Below are positions 45,829-57,580 of a stretch of 64,000 bases of DNA, in pieces. The DNA is taken from contig JAZKJV010000087.1 in the NCBI GenBank assembly GCA_037367405.1, positions 356,501 through 420,500 of the forward strand. Reading direction: 5' to 3'. The number at the start of each line of letters is the position of its first letter. Position 1 is the first letter of the stretch. This stretch comes from Ottelia alismoides. Taxonomy: Eukaryota > Streptophyta > Magnoliopsida > Alismatales > Hydrocharitaceae. The notes beneath the pieces are model-generated. The model was given only the letters and a program-made list of their open reading frames with translations, was not told where the DNA came from and ran no database searches. Position numbers and translations under genes: made by a program.

Positions 45829-46669
45829 ATTGCATAATTTAGATCTGTCAAATGTTGACCTGGGGAAGACACATCGGGTCTAAGATTCAAAACTAACCAA
45901 GACACATCTAACACAAATTGGGACCATGTAACGCACATCATCCTTGATGCCACGTGGTCTTTTTTTCAAAATGGACAAAAACCCGAATTTTCCTCGTGAA
46001 GGAGCCTTTGGTTTGTGGAGAAGGCATGCCATAAACCTCCGCTGAAGTCCTGCCTCTTCTGATACCTTCATAACCATTGATTGTTGCCTCATATCGCCGT
46101 CGTCGACAATCATGGCACCCCCCCCCACAGGCATACAAAAGGAAGGTGGGGGGGTTCAAGTTCAAACACCTCGATCTTGAAAAAGGCTTATCGAACTAGC
46201 AACTCGAGTAAAAAGAGAAGGCTACAAATTGGAGAGGATAGAGACCAATGTACAATCCACATCTGACCCAAGAGTGAGGCCACCTGAGAGTACCCCAATC
46301 ACATTGCCAAATACATGGAAGATCCTCTTCACCGAGCAAAGGTTCTGAGACAGGAAAGGGACACCACTTATATGCAAAACCCTCTTCAGCTGCTCTAACT
46401 CACTATTAACAAAATGTGTTCTTTGCCAATGTTCTGACAACCGATAATTGGTCACCCGTCAACAGAGTCTGTAGTTGTAATACTGAAAGGTCGCGAAAGC
46501 AAAAATCTCTATTTCCTAGGACAACATCTCCAATGAAAACATCACCTAAAAATCGTTTCACCTTTGCCTCAACGAGAACACTTTCCTCCTATGATCTTCT
46601 GACGAGGATCCAACGAACTAAAACTGAAGGAAGCACCCTTCACAACATCCATGAAAGAATGACCATTGA
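45829..46669 (-). pseudogene. LINE ORF1 N-terminal part
   Basis: Minus-strand frames: 46455-46222 contains LKRVLHISGVPFLSQNLCSV and 'FHVFGNVIGVLSGG', similar to the DUF4283/RNA-binding part of plant LINE ORF1. 46134-45880 continues with a basic stretch. Assigned to the same LINE because of strand, order and the matching ORF1 end at 42412; this is inference. Element G's LTR begins at 46670. Confidence 0.5.
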
Positions 46670-49600
46670 TGAATCTCTGATTCTCACTCTTTATTCTTTT
46701 ATTTGAGTATTTATCTTGGCAAAACAACATGTAAATAGGTGTAAATACAATAACATAGCATTCTGCATGCATTTGTTAATATTGCAAATTTAGCATGTAT
46801 TTGTGCAAAAATAAAAGAATAAAGGAAAAGAAAAAAGGAAGGAAGTATTTAAAATAAATACAGAGTGACCTGAACCCCAAGAGAAGGTCAAGCTTTAACA
46901 TGATTGCCAAATAAAATAAGTAGAGAGTGATAGGGCTCACTTTGTATTATATATATAAACTATATTTGTAAATATGTATTTTTGATAAAATAAAAGTTAA
47001 TTATTATTTTTACTTCCTTGTATATATTTCTGATAATAATAAAAAAAGAAAATAAAATTAGAAAAATCAAATAAAAACAAGAATAAAATGCTTCTTTCAT
47101 TGTACAAAACACATGTATATTCATTAGATTCACTATTTATTCTATATCTGTAAATAATTAAAAAATAAAAATTATTTTGTATTCCTAAAATTATGTTGAA
47201 AATAAATAAAATATAAAATTGAGGTATTTATGTAAAAATAAAAAAATAAAAATAATTGTACATAATACATAGGTATATTATACCGATATATAATACTATA
47301 TTATATACACTAAATTCTTTTCATAAAAATAATTAGAAATCACAGAAAAATTCCTTGAAAAATATTAAACATTTTTCATTTTATTCATTTTTTTTATTTA
47401 AATTGATTTATTATTTTTAATCTAATTTTCTTTATTTTTCTAGCAATTTTGTTCTATAGTCTATTTTGTCTTCATTCCAACCCCCTTCTAATTGGGCCAC
47501 ATCAGATTCTTGACCACGGTCAACTGGTCCCCCTGGACCCCCTTTCTCGTCGAATCAGGTTTTGCACCGATTTCTCCCAATTTCAGCCACCTGATCTGAC
47601 ATCCATTTCGCCCGAGCTCCTGCTCCGAAATGAGAGGGTGGATACCTAACCCTCGCCCGATGTTCCCATGCTCGATCTGTGCCTCGGTTCATGAGCACCT
47701 TCCCTATCTTCTCGGACCCTTACGCCTATCTATCCTGCACCTCCCCCTTTTTTTCCACCACCTTTGGCTACGCCACTTTCTCCTGCACACCCGTTTACCT
47801 TTGCCAGAGTGACAGCGAGCGAGAGGGAGGGCGAGGGAGGCTTTTTGAACGTGCCAACCCTAAGTCCGGCGAGGTGCAACCTCAGCTCCGACGCGAGGAG
47901 CATAGCCTCTGGCTGCGCTGGCCATTGAGGCCAAGACCATCGTGGACGTCAGTCTGCACCCTCGAGCGACTTCTTCCATCTTCAGGTACCCCCCTACGCT
48001 TCCATTTCCATTGAATCGATCCGTCCATCACCAAACAGAGTAGCTCTGATAAGCCTCTGTTTTCCATATCTCTGCTGCACTCTGACCTTACTCTGCCTCG
48101 CTCCGACTTCCTATCATTTCTACATCACGCTCCGCATCCCTTCATCGACTTCAATCATCGGATTGGAGTCGCTTAGAAGGTCCTCTCCCTCGTTTCACAC
48201 GTGACCTATCCCGTCCACCTGCCACCCCCGATTCTCGATACTTGTAGCGCGCTAACCTTGGTCGAATCATCATCTCCAAACAAGACCACTTCTCCTGCAG
48301 GGTTGAAGCGCCAGTAGGCCTCATATGGAGGTCACAGACGCCACAGGAGAGCTCCAGGTTGACCAAACATCCCCCAATGCCCTCTACACGATCCTGGGCC
48401 CTTCTGAGCCCTCCTGTAGCTGCGGAGCATCATCGCAGACTTCTTCCATATCCCAGCAGCTCAAGAGGACGTCGGAGGCACGCGCGATTGACGATCGAAA
48501 CTCGCCAGAGACGAGTTCCTCCCCGTTCTTCCAGATGCCTCCTACACCGTCTGATCGAGGGTCTCTCCAGTTCTAATCTAAGTTGTTCATCTACGAGAGG
48601 GCCTCTGTCGTCAGATCCATCTAAGGATCTTCTCTCTGTCGTCCATCGTCAAAGGGGTATCAACCCATCTCGGTTGTCCAATCATAAGCAGAATGTCGTC
48701 GACCTTTGGATCGCGCACAATAAGGGGTAATTTATTCTAAAGCTCCTCTCTATTTTATCTTTATTATTCAGTCCTGTAAATAGTTATCATAGTTTAAGAT
48801 AGTGTGATTATTTTGCATGTGGACCCTTGCTACTTTGAGCATTTGCATTTGAATCCTCTATTTGTGAATTCACTTGCTATCTCATGTGCTCGTTTGGTGT
48901 ATTTGCATTATCTATCCTGAACTTCACAAATGTTATGTTTTGTATCGAAACTTCTGATATTTGCATATATACCCATGTGTGTGGTTATTACGCATGTGCG
49001 TTTATCTACTGGACTTTTTGCACCTTTCGCGATGAGCTTTGTACATGTGTTATTAATTAGCTTGTGAACTTTGTTATAATTGCAACTAGGTCTTTGCAAA
49101 CTGTATGTATTATTTTTAATCAAATAATTATCAAATTAAGCCCAAAAATTACATAAATATTGTTGTTAGCTCCTGCTAATGTGTATTATTTCTTGTGATT
49201 TTTGGATTCTCTAAAATAAAAAAACCAAGAAAAAGCTCACTGTCTATTTTAGAAAATACATAAAAATTATAAAAATTGTGTTAAAAATCCAAAAAAATCG
49301 TGAGTGTTTGTTTGTGTGTGCTTTGCTTCCGGTACTAGTTTTGTTTAAAAACTCTAAAAATTAAAAAAGACTCAAAAACTTATAAAAATCATTAAAAATC
49401 CTAGAAAAATAAAACAAACTAATTCCAGTTCCTGTTTATAGATTTTTATACATAGCTTCTCATAAAATTCATAACAAGGACATTACACTTTAAGTATTTT
49501 TAATTTGTAATTTTACCTTGGCTATGCACTGTTTCCATGTTTTGCTTTTATTTGATTTTTATAAATTCCGATAAAAATTAGAAAACCCCAGAAAATTACC

Positions 49601-49870
49601 AAAAATACTTGAATATTGGAAAAACACAAATATATTTTTATCCCTGATTTTTGAATATTTTTGGCCTTAAATAAAAATTTTCAAAGCTTGCTTGTGTGCT
49701 TTACTTGCTTGTTGGCCTATTGTATTTCCTTAATTAAAAACCACAAAAAATTGCAAAAATTAAACATAATAAAAATATGCATTTTCTTGTCTGATTTCGA
49801 TTACTTCGTAGGTTTACTTATGCTCCTTGACTTCGACCATGGTTGCTATACCATGTTAAAATGAATAGCA
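46670..49870 (+). repeat. 5' LTR of element G
   Basis: The first 430 bases are a clear direct copy of 63569-64000. Then a very AT-rich part to 47440, a GC-rich part (47460-48730) and a second AT-rich part with AAAAATC words (49130-49800). The right end near 49870 is inferred from the start of protein-like sequence; no primer site was recognised. Confidence 0.72.
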
Positions 49871-49899
49871 GAGCTAACATTGTTTGTCGTGGGTAGTAC

Positions 49900-50733
49900 T
49901 AAGGCTACCATTTCTACTCCAGTTGTGTTTCCTCCAATTCTTGTATCTCAGGACTATTCAAAAAAGACCAAAAACTTAATAAAGGATAGGTTTCTTCATC
50001 TTCGAGTCCATATGTGATGCATGGTGACCCTTGTATGAACTTTATTCCCTCTCAGCAGAAGGAACCTCTTCCTAGCCCTCTATTTGAGGAGGGACCAGTC
50101 ATCCCCTCCCCTCATACACTCCGCTTGGCGAAGGGGAATAAAAAAAATCCAAAAAAGACCCAACAATTAGAGTTCAACCAGCAGATGATGGACATATTTC
50201 AGATACAGCTGATTCTACAGGAGGCACATGAGCACATCCCTCTCTTCTAGAAGAACTTGAGAGAGAAGACCACCATTCGTAGGAAGAAGAGGAACCATCA
50301 TGCAGAGATCCATGTGCTTACCCATGTAACCTGCTTCACCATCCAGAACCGTCTGCCAGCCAAGAGGCAAGATGCAGGAGCTCCCTTTGTCAGATGCCAC
50401 ATTCATGAGCAGCGATTTGATCGTACTTTATTAGACAACGGCTCTTCCATCAACCTTCTTCCGGCAGCCTTACTCGATCGATTCAAATTTGGCCCTCTTC
50501 GACAGAGTAGGACAGTTCTTCAATTTGCTGATAGATCTGTCAAGAGACCGAAGGGGTTATTGAAAGACGTGATCGTTACAATTAAGGACCTGAAATTCCC
50601 CGTGGACTTCGTTGTGTTGGACATAAAGATCCCTATAGCTGTGACATATACACCCATCATTTTAGGACATCCATTCTTGGCCACAACCAAGGGGTATCCG
50701 ATCATGATAGTGGAATGCGTACTTTCATGTTGA
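49900..50733 (+). pseudogene. Element G: gag remnant and aspartic protease
   Basis: A gag-end remnant ('LEFNQQMMDIF', stop at 50248) then an open 158-codon frame (50257-50733). The protease has LLDNGSSINLLPAALL (active site D-N-G/S in place of D-S/T-G) and the Athila signature FADRSVKRPKGLLKDVIV ... FPVDFVVLD, ending IILGHPFLATTKGYPI. It would cut the polyprotein. The whole CCHC gag is missing. Confidence 0.85.
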
Positions 50734-51950
50734 GGGCGAGAGTATACAAATAAAGATGATCGACAAGATCAGAGCGTGAGATTCAGCTTGTCATAGAGCG
50801 TGAGACTCAGCTTGCTTCCCTCAAGACATAGTCTGGGACCATTTTGATGATTATTTGCAATTTCGGATTCCCACAGAGCCAGAAGCTAGGGTAGAGACCG
50901 AGCCAGTATAGGTTACAGATACACCAGTAAGTCTAGCTTCACCAGATATTCATGGTCAACAAGAGTTCTCACATTCACATCTAGTTGCCTTCACGCAGAC
51001 ATTCCAGAAGTCAAATTTACCAGCTCCCAGTTGTCCTGAATTGAAGCCTTTTCCACAATCGATGTAGTACAGATTCCTTGCGGGTGAGCCAGATATGTAC
51101 CTAGTCATTATTTTAGCAGATTTAACTGGAGAGCAAGAATCTCGTTTGATGGAGGTTCATGAAAGAAACCGCAAGAATAGGATGGAGCGTAACTGATCTA
51201 CAGGAGATAAGTCTGGCCCTGTACTCCCACCATATTTATTTCGAAGAGGACGCTAAGCTATCGCGTAAGATCCAGCGAAGGCTGAACCAGAATCGTTGAG
51301 AAGTGGTCATGAAAGAAATATTCAAATAGTGGAACGCCGATTTTATATACCCCATCTCCGAATTCAAGTGGGTTAGTCCATTGCATGTGGTGCCTAAGAC
51401 AGGGGGCATCACTACAATTGTGAGTGAGTCTGGAGAGGAGATTGCTACCCGAGTACCCACTTCTTGGAGGGTCTGTGTGGGCTACAAACGATTGAATCAG
51501 GCCACCAAGAAGGAACATTCCCGTTATCTTTTATTGATTAGATTACAGAGAAGTTAGCTGGGACGAGTCATTACTGCTTCGTTGAAGGATACTCCATATA
51601 TAATCAAGTGGCCATAGCACCTGAAGACCAGGATAAAACGGCATTCACATGTCTGTTTGGGACATAAGCTTTTAGACGGATGCTCTTTGGTATGCTTGGT
51701 TACATTCTAAAGGTACATGTCGTCCATCTTCTCGGACATGCTGGGTGATTGCTTGGAGGTCTTCATGGATGATTTCTCGATCTACGAGGATGGGCTTGAT
51801 GTTTGTCTTGATTGCCTAGACCGAGTGCTTCAGCGTTGCATAGAGGTCCATCTTATTCTATCTTGAGAGAAGAATCATTTCATGGTGACTCAGGGAATGA
51901 TGCTTTGCTCATATCATCTCCAATTGGGGCATAGAGGTTGATCCGTCCAA
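50734..51950 (+). pseudogene. Element G: linker and reverse transcriptase (degenerate)
   Basis: Fragments in alternating frames: 'TSWRVCVGYKRLNQAT' region near 51455, LAGTSHYCFVEGYSIYNQVA near 51545, EDQDKTAFTCLFGT near 51620 and a decayed FMDD box near 51765 (FMDDFSIYEDG). The order matches the Athila RT. Stops and shifts every 100-200 bases. Confidence 0.8.
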
Positions 51951-51951
51951 G

Positions 51952-52575
51952 GTGGATATCATCAGGAAACTCAATCTACCGTCCAACTTGTGGCAGTTGC
52001 GGTCTTTTTTAGGGCATGTCGGTTTCTACCGACGTTTTATTCAGGAATTCAACATGATTGCTCGATCGTTTACTGATATACTAACAAAAGACGTCGAGTT
52101 CATTGTAGATGATAAGTGTCTTGCATCTTTTGAGACCCTCAAGAATCTAGTTGTTGAGGCTCATGTCCTTCAGCTGTCTGATTGGTCTCTCTCATTCGAG
52201 ATAATGACAAATGCCTCCGATTTTGCCGTAGGGCCGTGTTAGGACAGAGGAGTGGTGGATCATCATTTGCCATCTACTACGCTAGTCATACATTAGATGT
52301 TGCTCAACGGAACTATACTGTCACGGAAAAAGAGATGCTAGCCGCAGTATTTGCCTTGAATAAGTTCAGATCATATATTCTCGAATCAAAAGTGACTATC
52401 TATATTGATCATACCTCCATCAGGTACCTCATGGCAAACAAGGATGACAAAGCCAGATTGACTAGGTGGATCCTTCTACTCCATGAGTTTGATATTGAGA
52501 TTAAGGATAAATCTGCAGTCAAGAATGTGGTGGCGGATCATCTCTCCCGTTTGGAATATCTCGAGGAATCTGATC
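51952..52575 (+). pseudogene. Element G: RT thumb and RNase H
   Basis: SFLGHVGFYRRFIQEFNMIA and 'FTDILTKDVEF' (51952-52242), then a frame change and YTVTEKEMLAAVFALNKFRS, DHTSIRYLMANKDDKARLTR and VVADHLSRLEYLEE (to about 52575). These blocks follow the Athila order closely and only one shift separates them. Confidence 0.88.
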
Positions 52576-52739
52576 AAATTGAGCCTATCACTAAGACCTT
52601 CCCAGATGATGCGATCCTTGCTATCGCCTCGCTTCTATGGTATGTCAACATTGTAAACTATCTTGTCGTTAAGAAAGTTTCACAAGGTTGGCCCAACCAG
52701 TGACTTGAGACCTTCCTCGCGAAGGATAAGTCGTACCAT

Positions 52740-52974
52740 TAGGAGGATCCCATCCTTTATCATGAAGGAGAGGATAGTGTCTGGTGTCGGTACATTTTTT
52801 CAAGAGGAGCACCACAACGTCTTCACTTATTGCCACAAGCTTGAGCGCAAGAGGATATCATTCTGGGAGGAGAACAACACAAAAGGTGCTCCAATCGGAC
52901 CTATGGTGGCCTACCCTCTTCAAGGATTCTGATGAATTCATGAAGATGTGTACTGACTGTCAGAGGATGGGCAC
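52740..52974 (+). pseudogene. Element G: integrase zinc-binding domain
   Basis: Two frames together give YHSGRRTTQKVLQSDLWWPT, LFKDSDEFMKMCTDCQRMGT: the H-X-H...C-X2-C domain. The hAT-like element starts right after CQRMG. Confidence 0.82.
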
Positions 52975-55433
52975 TAGGGGTGCTAATTGAATTGAATCAT
53001 TCGAATTCGATTGTGATTCGTTCGATAAAAATTCGAAAAAAGTTCGATTCGAAGTAAAATGAATCGAATATGAATTTGACTTGTGGATTCGATTCCCAAA
53101 TGAATCGAATCTGAATTAACATGAATTCGTTCGATAATAATTCGATTCGATACTTATATACATATATACATACATACATGTGTAAACATATACATATGTA
53201 TTTACATATTATATACGTACATATATACTAAAATATGTATGCATGCAACCATATGTGTATGCATGCATATGTGCATGTGCATATAATTATATCAGTTAAT
53301 GACGAAATATCAATATTACAAAATAGAGTAGAATATTAGTCATGATGTCTAGTAAGAAGGAAAATATGTTTAAGAGTTTTATCCCAATTCCACACCTTAC
53401 ATTTGTTTCCATGTTCTCACATTATCTACAACATCTTTTTACTTCTCTTTTTCATTCTTTTTCAAAGATCTATCACTCATAAGGAAGATAGTGGTGATCA
53501 CTCTTCTTACACGAAAATATGACTGAGCCCTTAATGGATTGAAAAGAAAGAGTACCTAGATCTGCATCTTTTCATTTTCTTTCTAATGTAAACTAACTCC
53601 CCCTCTCCCCCACCCACCCCTTTTTTTGAGCAATCAGAATCCCTACGTCTGACATGGTTTGTGGTATATCAAAATATTCTTCCTTCATCTTTTTGTTTTG
53701 TTAGTTATCCTTGCAAGACAATCCGTAAGTGGGGATTGTTGTAAAGACATTGTTCATCACCTGCTTCTCACACATCATATTAGTTGCTCCTGTGTATATT
53801 GAAAATCATGTGCGATTCATGATATTTGTTTTAAGATAATGATGATCACTATGATGCATGAGGTAATTTTATCGTGCTAAGTTATTTATTGTTATCCTCA
53901 TTGTTTTAAATAATAAGACCAGTTTGTCTTAGTTTTCTATAGGAGCTTGGTCGTATGTTTGCTTCAACATACAATAGTAAATAACCATAAAGACTAATAG
54001 GAAAGAACATATATTTAACATTTTTATCCATTTCCCTACCTTACATTTATTTCCATCTTCTCACATTCCCTGTCATATCTTTTCCATCCTTCTTTTCATT
54101 CTTCATTAAAGATCATCAATTATAAGGTAGATGGTGATGCTCTCTTTTCTTGCACATGAACACGATAACTATGTTACGTTGTGTTCCTCCTTTACGTTTG
54201 TTATGATTTCCGATTATATCAAAGTATTCCTCCTCGGCCTGCTTGTTCTTTTGGTTATCCTTGCAAGACAATCCATGGTAATGACTATCATTGTCAAGAT
54301 GACATTGAAAAAAACGTGAATAATTTACAAGTTCTTTTCACCATCATGTTAGTTGTTATTGTGATGAAAAAAATTCGATCATCCCATTTTAAGGACATAG
54401 AAATACCTGAGATGGTACCACAATCCGTTCTACGTACAATAATGTGTCGAACTACTTCAACAAGTCTACGTGTGAGGTATCTGGCATTTAATGTTCGTAC
54501 AACAATATCTACAACCCAACCCCTTCACATGTTACATACCAGGAAACTATATATTCAGTTAATGAAAGCCCCACGTATAAGTTGCTTTGAATTGGTAAAC
54601 CAATCATTTGTCCTTGCAGATCTGACATTAATCCTCTCATTCCTACTAATTAGTGTACATGATATGCATTTCCTCTAGACCATGAAAAGGACATTAAATA
54701 TACTAAAATGGTGGGTTGGTCATTTGAAAATTAGGATTCATTTCTTGTCTCAAATATTCGCTCGTAGCTATATTTAAAATCATGTATAATTCATGACTTT
54801 TGTTTTAAGATAATATTGATCACCATGATGCATGAATTGATTTTATCATACTAAGTTATTTGTTGTTATTCTCGTTGTTTTAAATAACAAGACCGATATG
54901 TATTCATTTTCAATAAGAGCTTGATCTTATTTTGCTTCAACTTACAATGATAAATATAATGTATTTAATTTTTTTGTTAATAATATTATATACCTTTAAA
55001 GAGATTTATATAATTATATTTTATTTATATATTTCTTTCATCAAAGAAAAAAGAGCAAATTTAGATAGCAAAAGATATACAATATCTGTAAAACTTAGGC
55101 ATTTTTATTCATTATATATTATCTATTGGGTATCTTCCTTTATTATATGGATTTTCAATTGATCTTGGAAATTTCTAGTAAAAAAACGAAATATAAAATA
55201 CAACCTTTAAAATTATAATAATATTTATGTAAATAATTATATTTTAATTGACATTTCAAATTTGAAACAAAATGAATCGAATTTGAATATTCAAGACTCG
55301 TGATGAATCGAATCTGAATTCAAGTTAGCAAATTCATTTAAAATTTGATTCGAGTTCAAATTCGAAAATTTTAAAATGAATCGAATATGAATCCGAGTGG
55401 TTTCGAAGATATTCGATTCGATTAGCGCCCCTA
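52975..55433. mobile_element. hAT-like non-autonomous element N (TSD ATGRGCAC)
   Basis: Terminal inverted repeats TAGGGGTGCTAATTGAAT and TAGGGGCGCTAATCGAAT (reverse complement of the right end), with subterminal GAATCGAA/TTCGATTC words at both ends. 8-bp flanks ATGGGCAC (52967-52974) and ATGAGCAC (55434-55441). Removal restores the integrase codons of element G. 2.46 kb, no transposase recognised. The interior holds a diverged direct duplication (53340-53980 against 53995-54950). Confidence 0.85.
53340..54950. repeat. Diverged direct duplication inside element N
   Basis: 53340-53760 pairs with 53995-54350 (shared words CACCTTACATTTGTTTCCAT / TACCTTACATTTATTTCCAT), and 53790-53980 pairs with 54765-54950 (shared TTTTAAGATAAT.TGATCAC.ATGATGCAT). 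The second copy has about 400 extra bases. The copies differ by many substitutions, so the duplication is old. Confidence 0.7.
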
Positions 55434-55441
55434 ATGAGCAC

Positions 55442-55808
55442 TTGTGGATAACGTGATATGATACCGATGCAACCCATTCACTTTTGTGAGGTCTTTAATG
55501 CATGGGGTTGATTCATGGGTCCATTCCCTAAGAGTCAGGGATTCGAGTACATTCTGTTGGCTGTTGGTTATGTGAGTCGTTGGGTTGAGGCCATTCCCGC
55601 CCGAACCGCAGATGCTAAGACTGTTTGCATATTCTTAAGAAAAAATATCATTTAACAGTTCGGGGTGCCTAGAGTTTTGATATCTGACGGGGGATCTTAC
55701 TTTATTAATGACAAGCTAAAGTCCCTTGCTAATGAGTTCAGCATAGACCATCGAGTAGCCACTCCATATCATCCCCAGACCAATGATCTCGCCGAAGTAT
55801 CGAATAGG
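55442..55808 (+). pseudogene. Element G: integrase catalytic core
   Basis: Translates MGPFPKSQGFEYILLAVGYV and SRWVEAIPARTADAKTVCIF, then QFGVPRVLISDGGSYFIND and VATPYHPQTNDLAEVSNR. The D, D and E positions of the core are D (lost near the tga before FMGPF), D (ISDGG) and E (AEVSNR). Stops at 55451, 55510 and 55657. Interrupted at 55809 by element H. Confidence 0.85.
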
Positions 55809-56318
55809 TGAAAAATCCGTCGATTATCCTACTTAATTCAACCGAATTAACGATTAAATTTTAATGATGTTCATTGTAGTCGGATAAAAACGGACTTATC
55901 AAAACCACTTTGATTAATATCAAATTTAACGCAAGTGGAAAAATTTTTTTATTTTACTTGAGCAAGCCCAAGGTCGAACTTAGAGCGGCAACTTCTTCCT
56001 TAAATTAATTTAAAGTCAATTACAAGTTAGGTTTTCAAGAGATTTTTTTATTTTTTTGTGCACTTAAGAAAATGCGATGCAATTCAAGCCAAATTTGAAG
56101 GTTAAAATTTGAAGTATGGTCAAATTAAGTCTAAAAATGATGAAACTTGCTGAGAAAATGAAATGCAATGAAATTAAGCTACTGCAATTTCTTTTGCAAT
56201 TTTCAACTTTAAATGAATTAAAAATGAATGCAGTGTATTTTTTTGCAAAATTAAATTTAATAAATACCAAATTAAATCATTTTCGGATACAATTATTAAT
56301 CTAGATACTTCTATGTGA
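55809..56318 (-). repeat. Truncated 3' LTR of element H
   Basis: About 510 bases that match 57581-58095 (the U5 side of the 5' LTR), including CAACCGAATTAACGATTAAA and GCAAGCCCAAGGTCGAACT. Homology stops at 56318. Confidence 0.85.
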
Positions 56319-56529
56319 AACACAAATATAACTCTACTGTATCTATTTAGCCAACATTGATCAAATTCATTATTATATAACCAATAGGTCAATTTTACAT
56401 TTTTTTTACCATGAATCCGTATTAATGGGCTTCTTAATCAGCCAAATTTTGTGATATTATGAGGACCCTTATGGATATTCATGCATTTAGTTATTTCTAA
56501 CATGTGGAAATCAAATTAGCTATTATGTA

Positions 56530-56593
56530 GTTCTATGATCCTCTATATATAGATGCCATATTACTTGTACTTACATGGATGCAAACATATATA

Positions 56594-56625
<32 letters not shown>

Positions 56626-57133
56626 CCAATCCTTTATCATATTTGTTATATATATTTTGACACGTGTATGTTCATCTATATATCTGTTTTAAAATGCATG
56701 CAAATACAAATAGGTATCTGTATCCATATATGTATACACTGAAAAATATGTAACCATATCAGTTTTACGATCCTAAAAAAATGAAAGAGGTATCCAAATC
56801 CATGTCCGTATATGCAAAGAAAATAAAAGGAAAAATCATTATCTATATAATATATCATAAAATAAAAAATATACATCTTTGACGATTTACAAACATATAT
56901 GATGATGGACATATACGGATGTTTCAGTATCTGCTTATGCACATCATGTATTGTTAATAGTTAATTATTATAATTAGATTTATATATGGGTCCAATGGGG
57001 CTGCCCATGCCCCATTTTTCGAGTTTTTTTATTTTTTTCAAAAATACCACCATGTATATTCATCTATATATCGCTCCTATATGTCATTCGAATCTCGTCA
57101 AAAACATAGACTCATATGCCCTCCATCTAGAAC
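56530..57133 (-). mobile_element. Partial second copy of the hAT-like element K region, with one foldback arm
   Basis: In reverse complement it matches 29570-29830 of element K, then runs directly into 30611-30780 without P1 or P2, and is flanked by one palindrome arm (56985-57130, words CATGTATATTCATC and GTCATTCGAAT). A (GTAT)n tract at about 56598-56623. It therefore shows the pre-insertion state of the P1/P2 site. Confidence 0.7.
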
Positions 57134-57560
57134 AGGTCAATTATAACAAAATCATACATATTACGAGCACAAGCAATCCTAAGAAAGCTCTAAGAGTCGC
57201 AAGTGCAGGTCCTATTCTACGTAAAGCAACCACACAACACACGAGGACTCTTTTTATTATTCTTTTACACGCGCGAGAACCCAAACGGGAACCGCTGGAA
57301 ATGCAGAAACTTTTTTGTACAAGTCCTCTTAAAAATCACTTAGTTCAATTCGATGCAGGTCCCTCGGCTCGCCTGGCGAAGCGCCTCGATTTCTCGTGTT
57401 CCTCGCATAAAAATGAACAATGGTCAGAGAGAGAATGACACAAAATAAACAAATGATGAAAATTGGACAGAAAAATATTCACAAGAAAAACCGGGAATCA
57501 GACTGCCTAGGGTGAAAAACCTAAAATCTATTTTTTAAAAAAATTAACCTAAGTCGCGCC

Positions 57561-57578
57561 TCCCCGGCAACGACGCCA
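57561..57578 (-). other. Primer binding site of element H, tRNA-Asp type
   Basis: Minus strand TGGCGTCGTTGCCGGGGA. Plant tRNA-Asp(GUC) ends ...CCCCGGCAACGGCGCCA, so the site matches with a single change. tRNA-Asp priming is known for Athila/Tat-type and related plant gypsy elements. Confidence 0.85.
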
Positions 57579-57580
57579 TT

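Larger units (their letters stand above)
27043..46669 (-). mobile_element. L1-type LINE on the minus strand, broken into pieces by nested insertions
   Basis: Read 5' to 3' on the minus strand: ORF1 5' part 46669-45829; ORF1 end and ORF2 start 42916-42399; endonuclease 32940-32480; RT first part 32480-31722; RT second part 29404-28780; RT zinc-binding C-terminus 28320-27337; 3' UTR ending with a T-run (the poly-A tail) at 27043. The intervening DNA is hAT-like K, copia E plus D, an RTE tail and element F. About 300 bases of the endonuclease N-terminus seem to be deleted at the copia E right edge. RT is inactive (FADD replaced). Confidence 0.75.

Noticed and set aside
54181..54678. 165-codon open frame in the hAT-like element, considered as a transposase remnant
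   Set aside because: No hAT dimerisation or catalytic words; low-complexity AT-rich translation and partly covered by the internal duplication.
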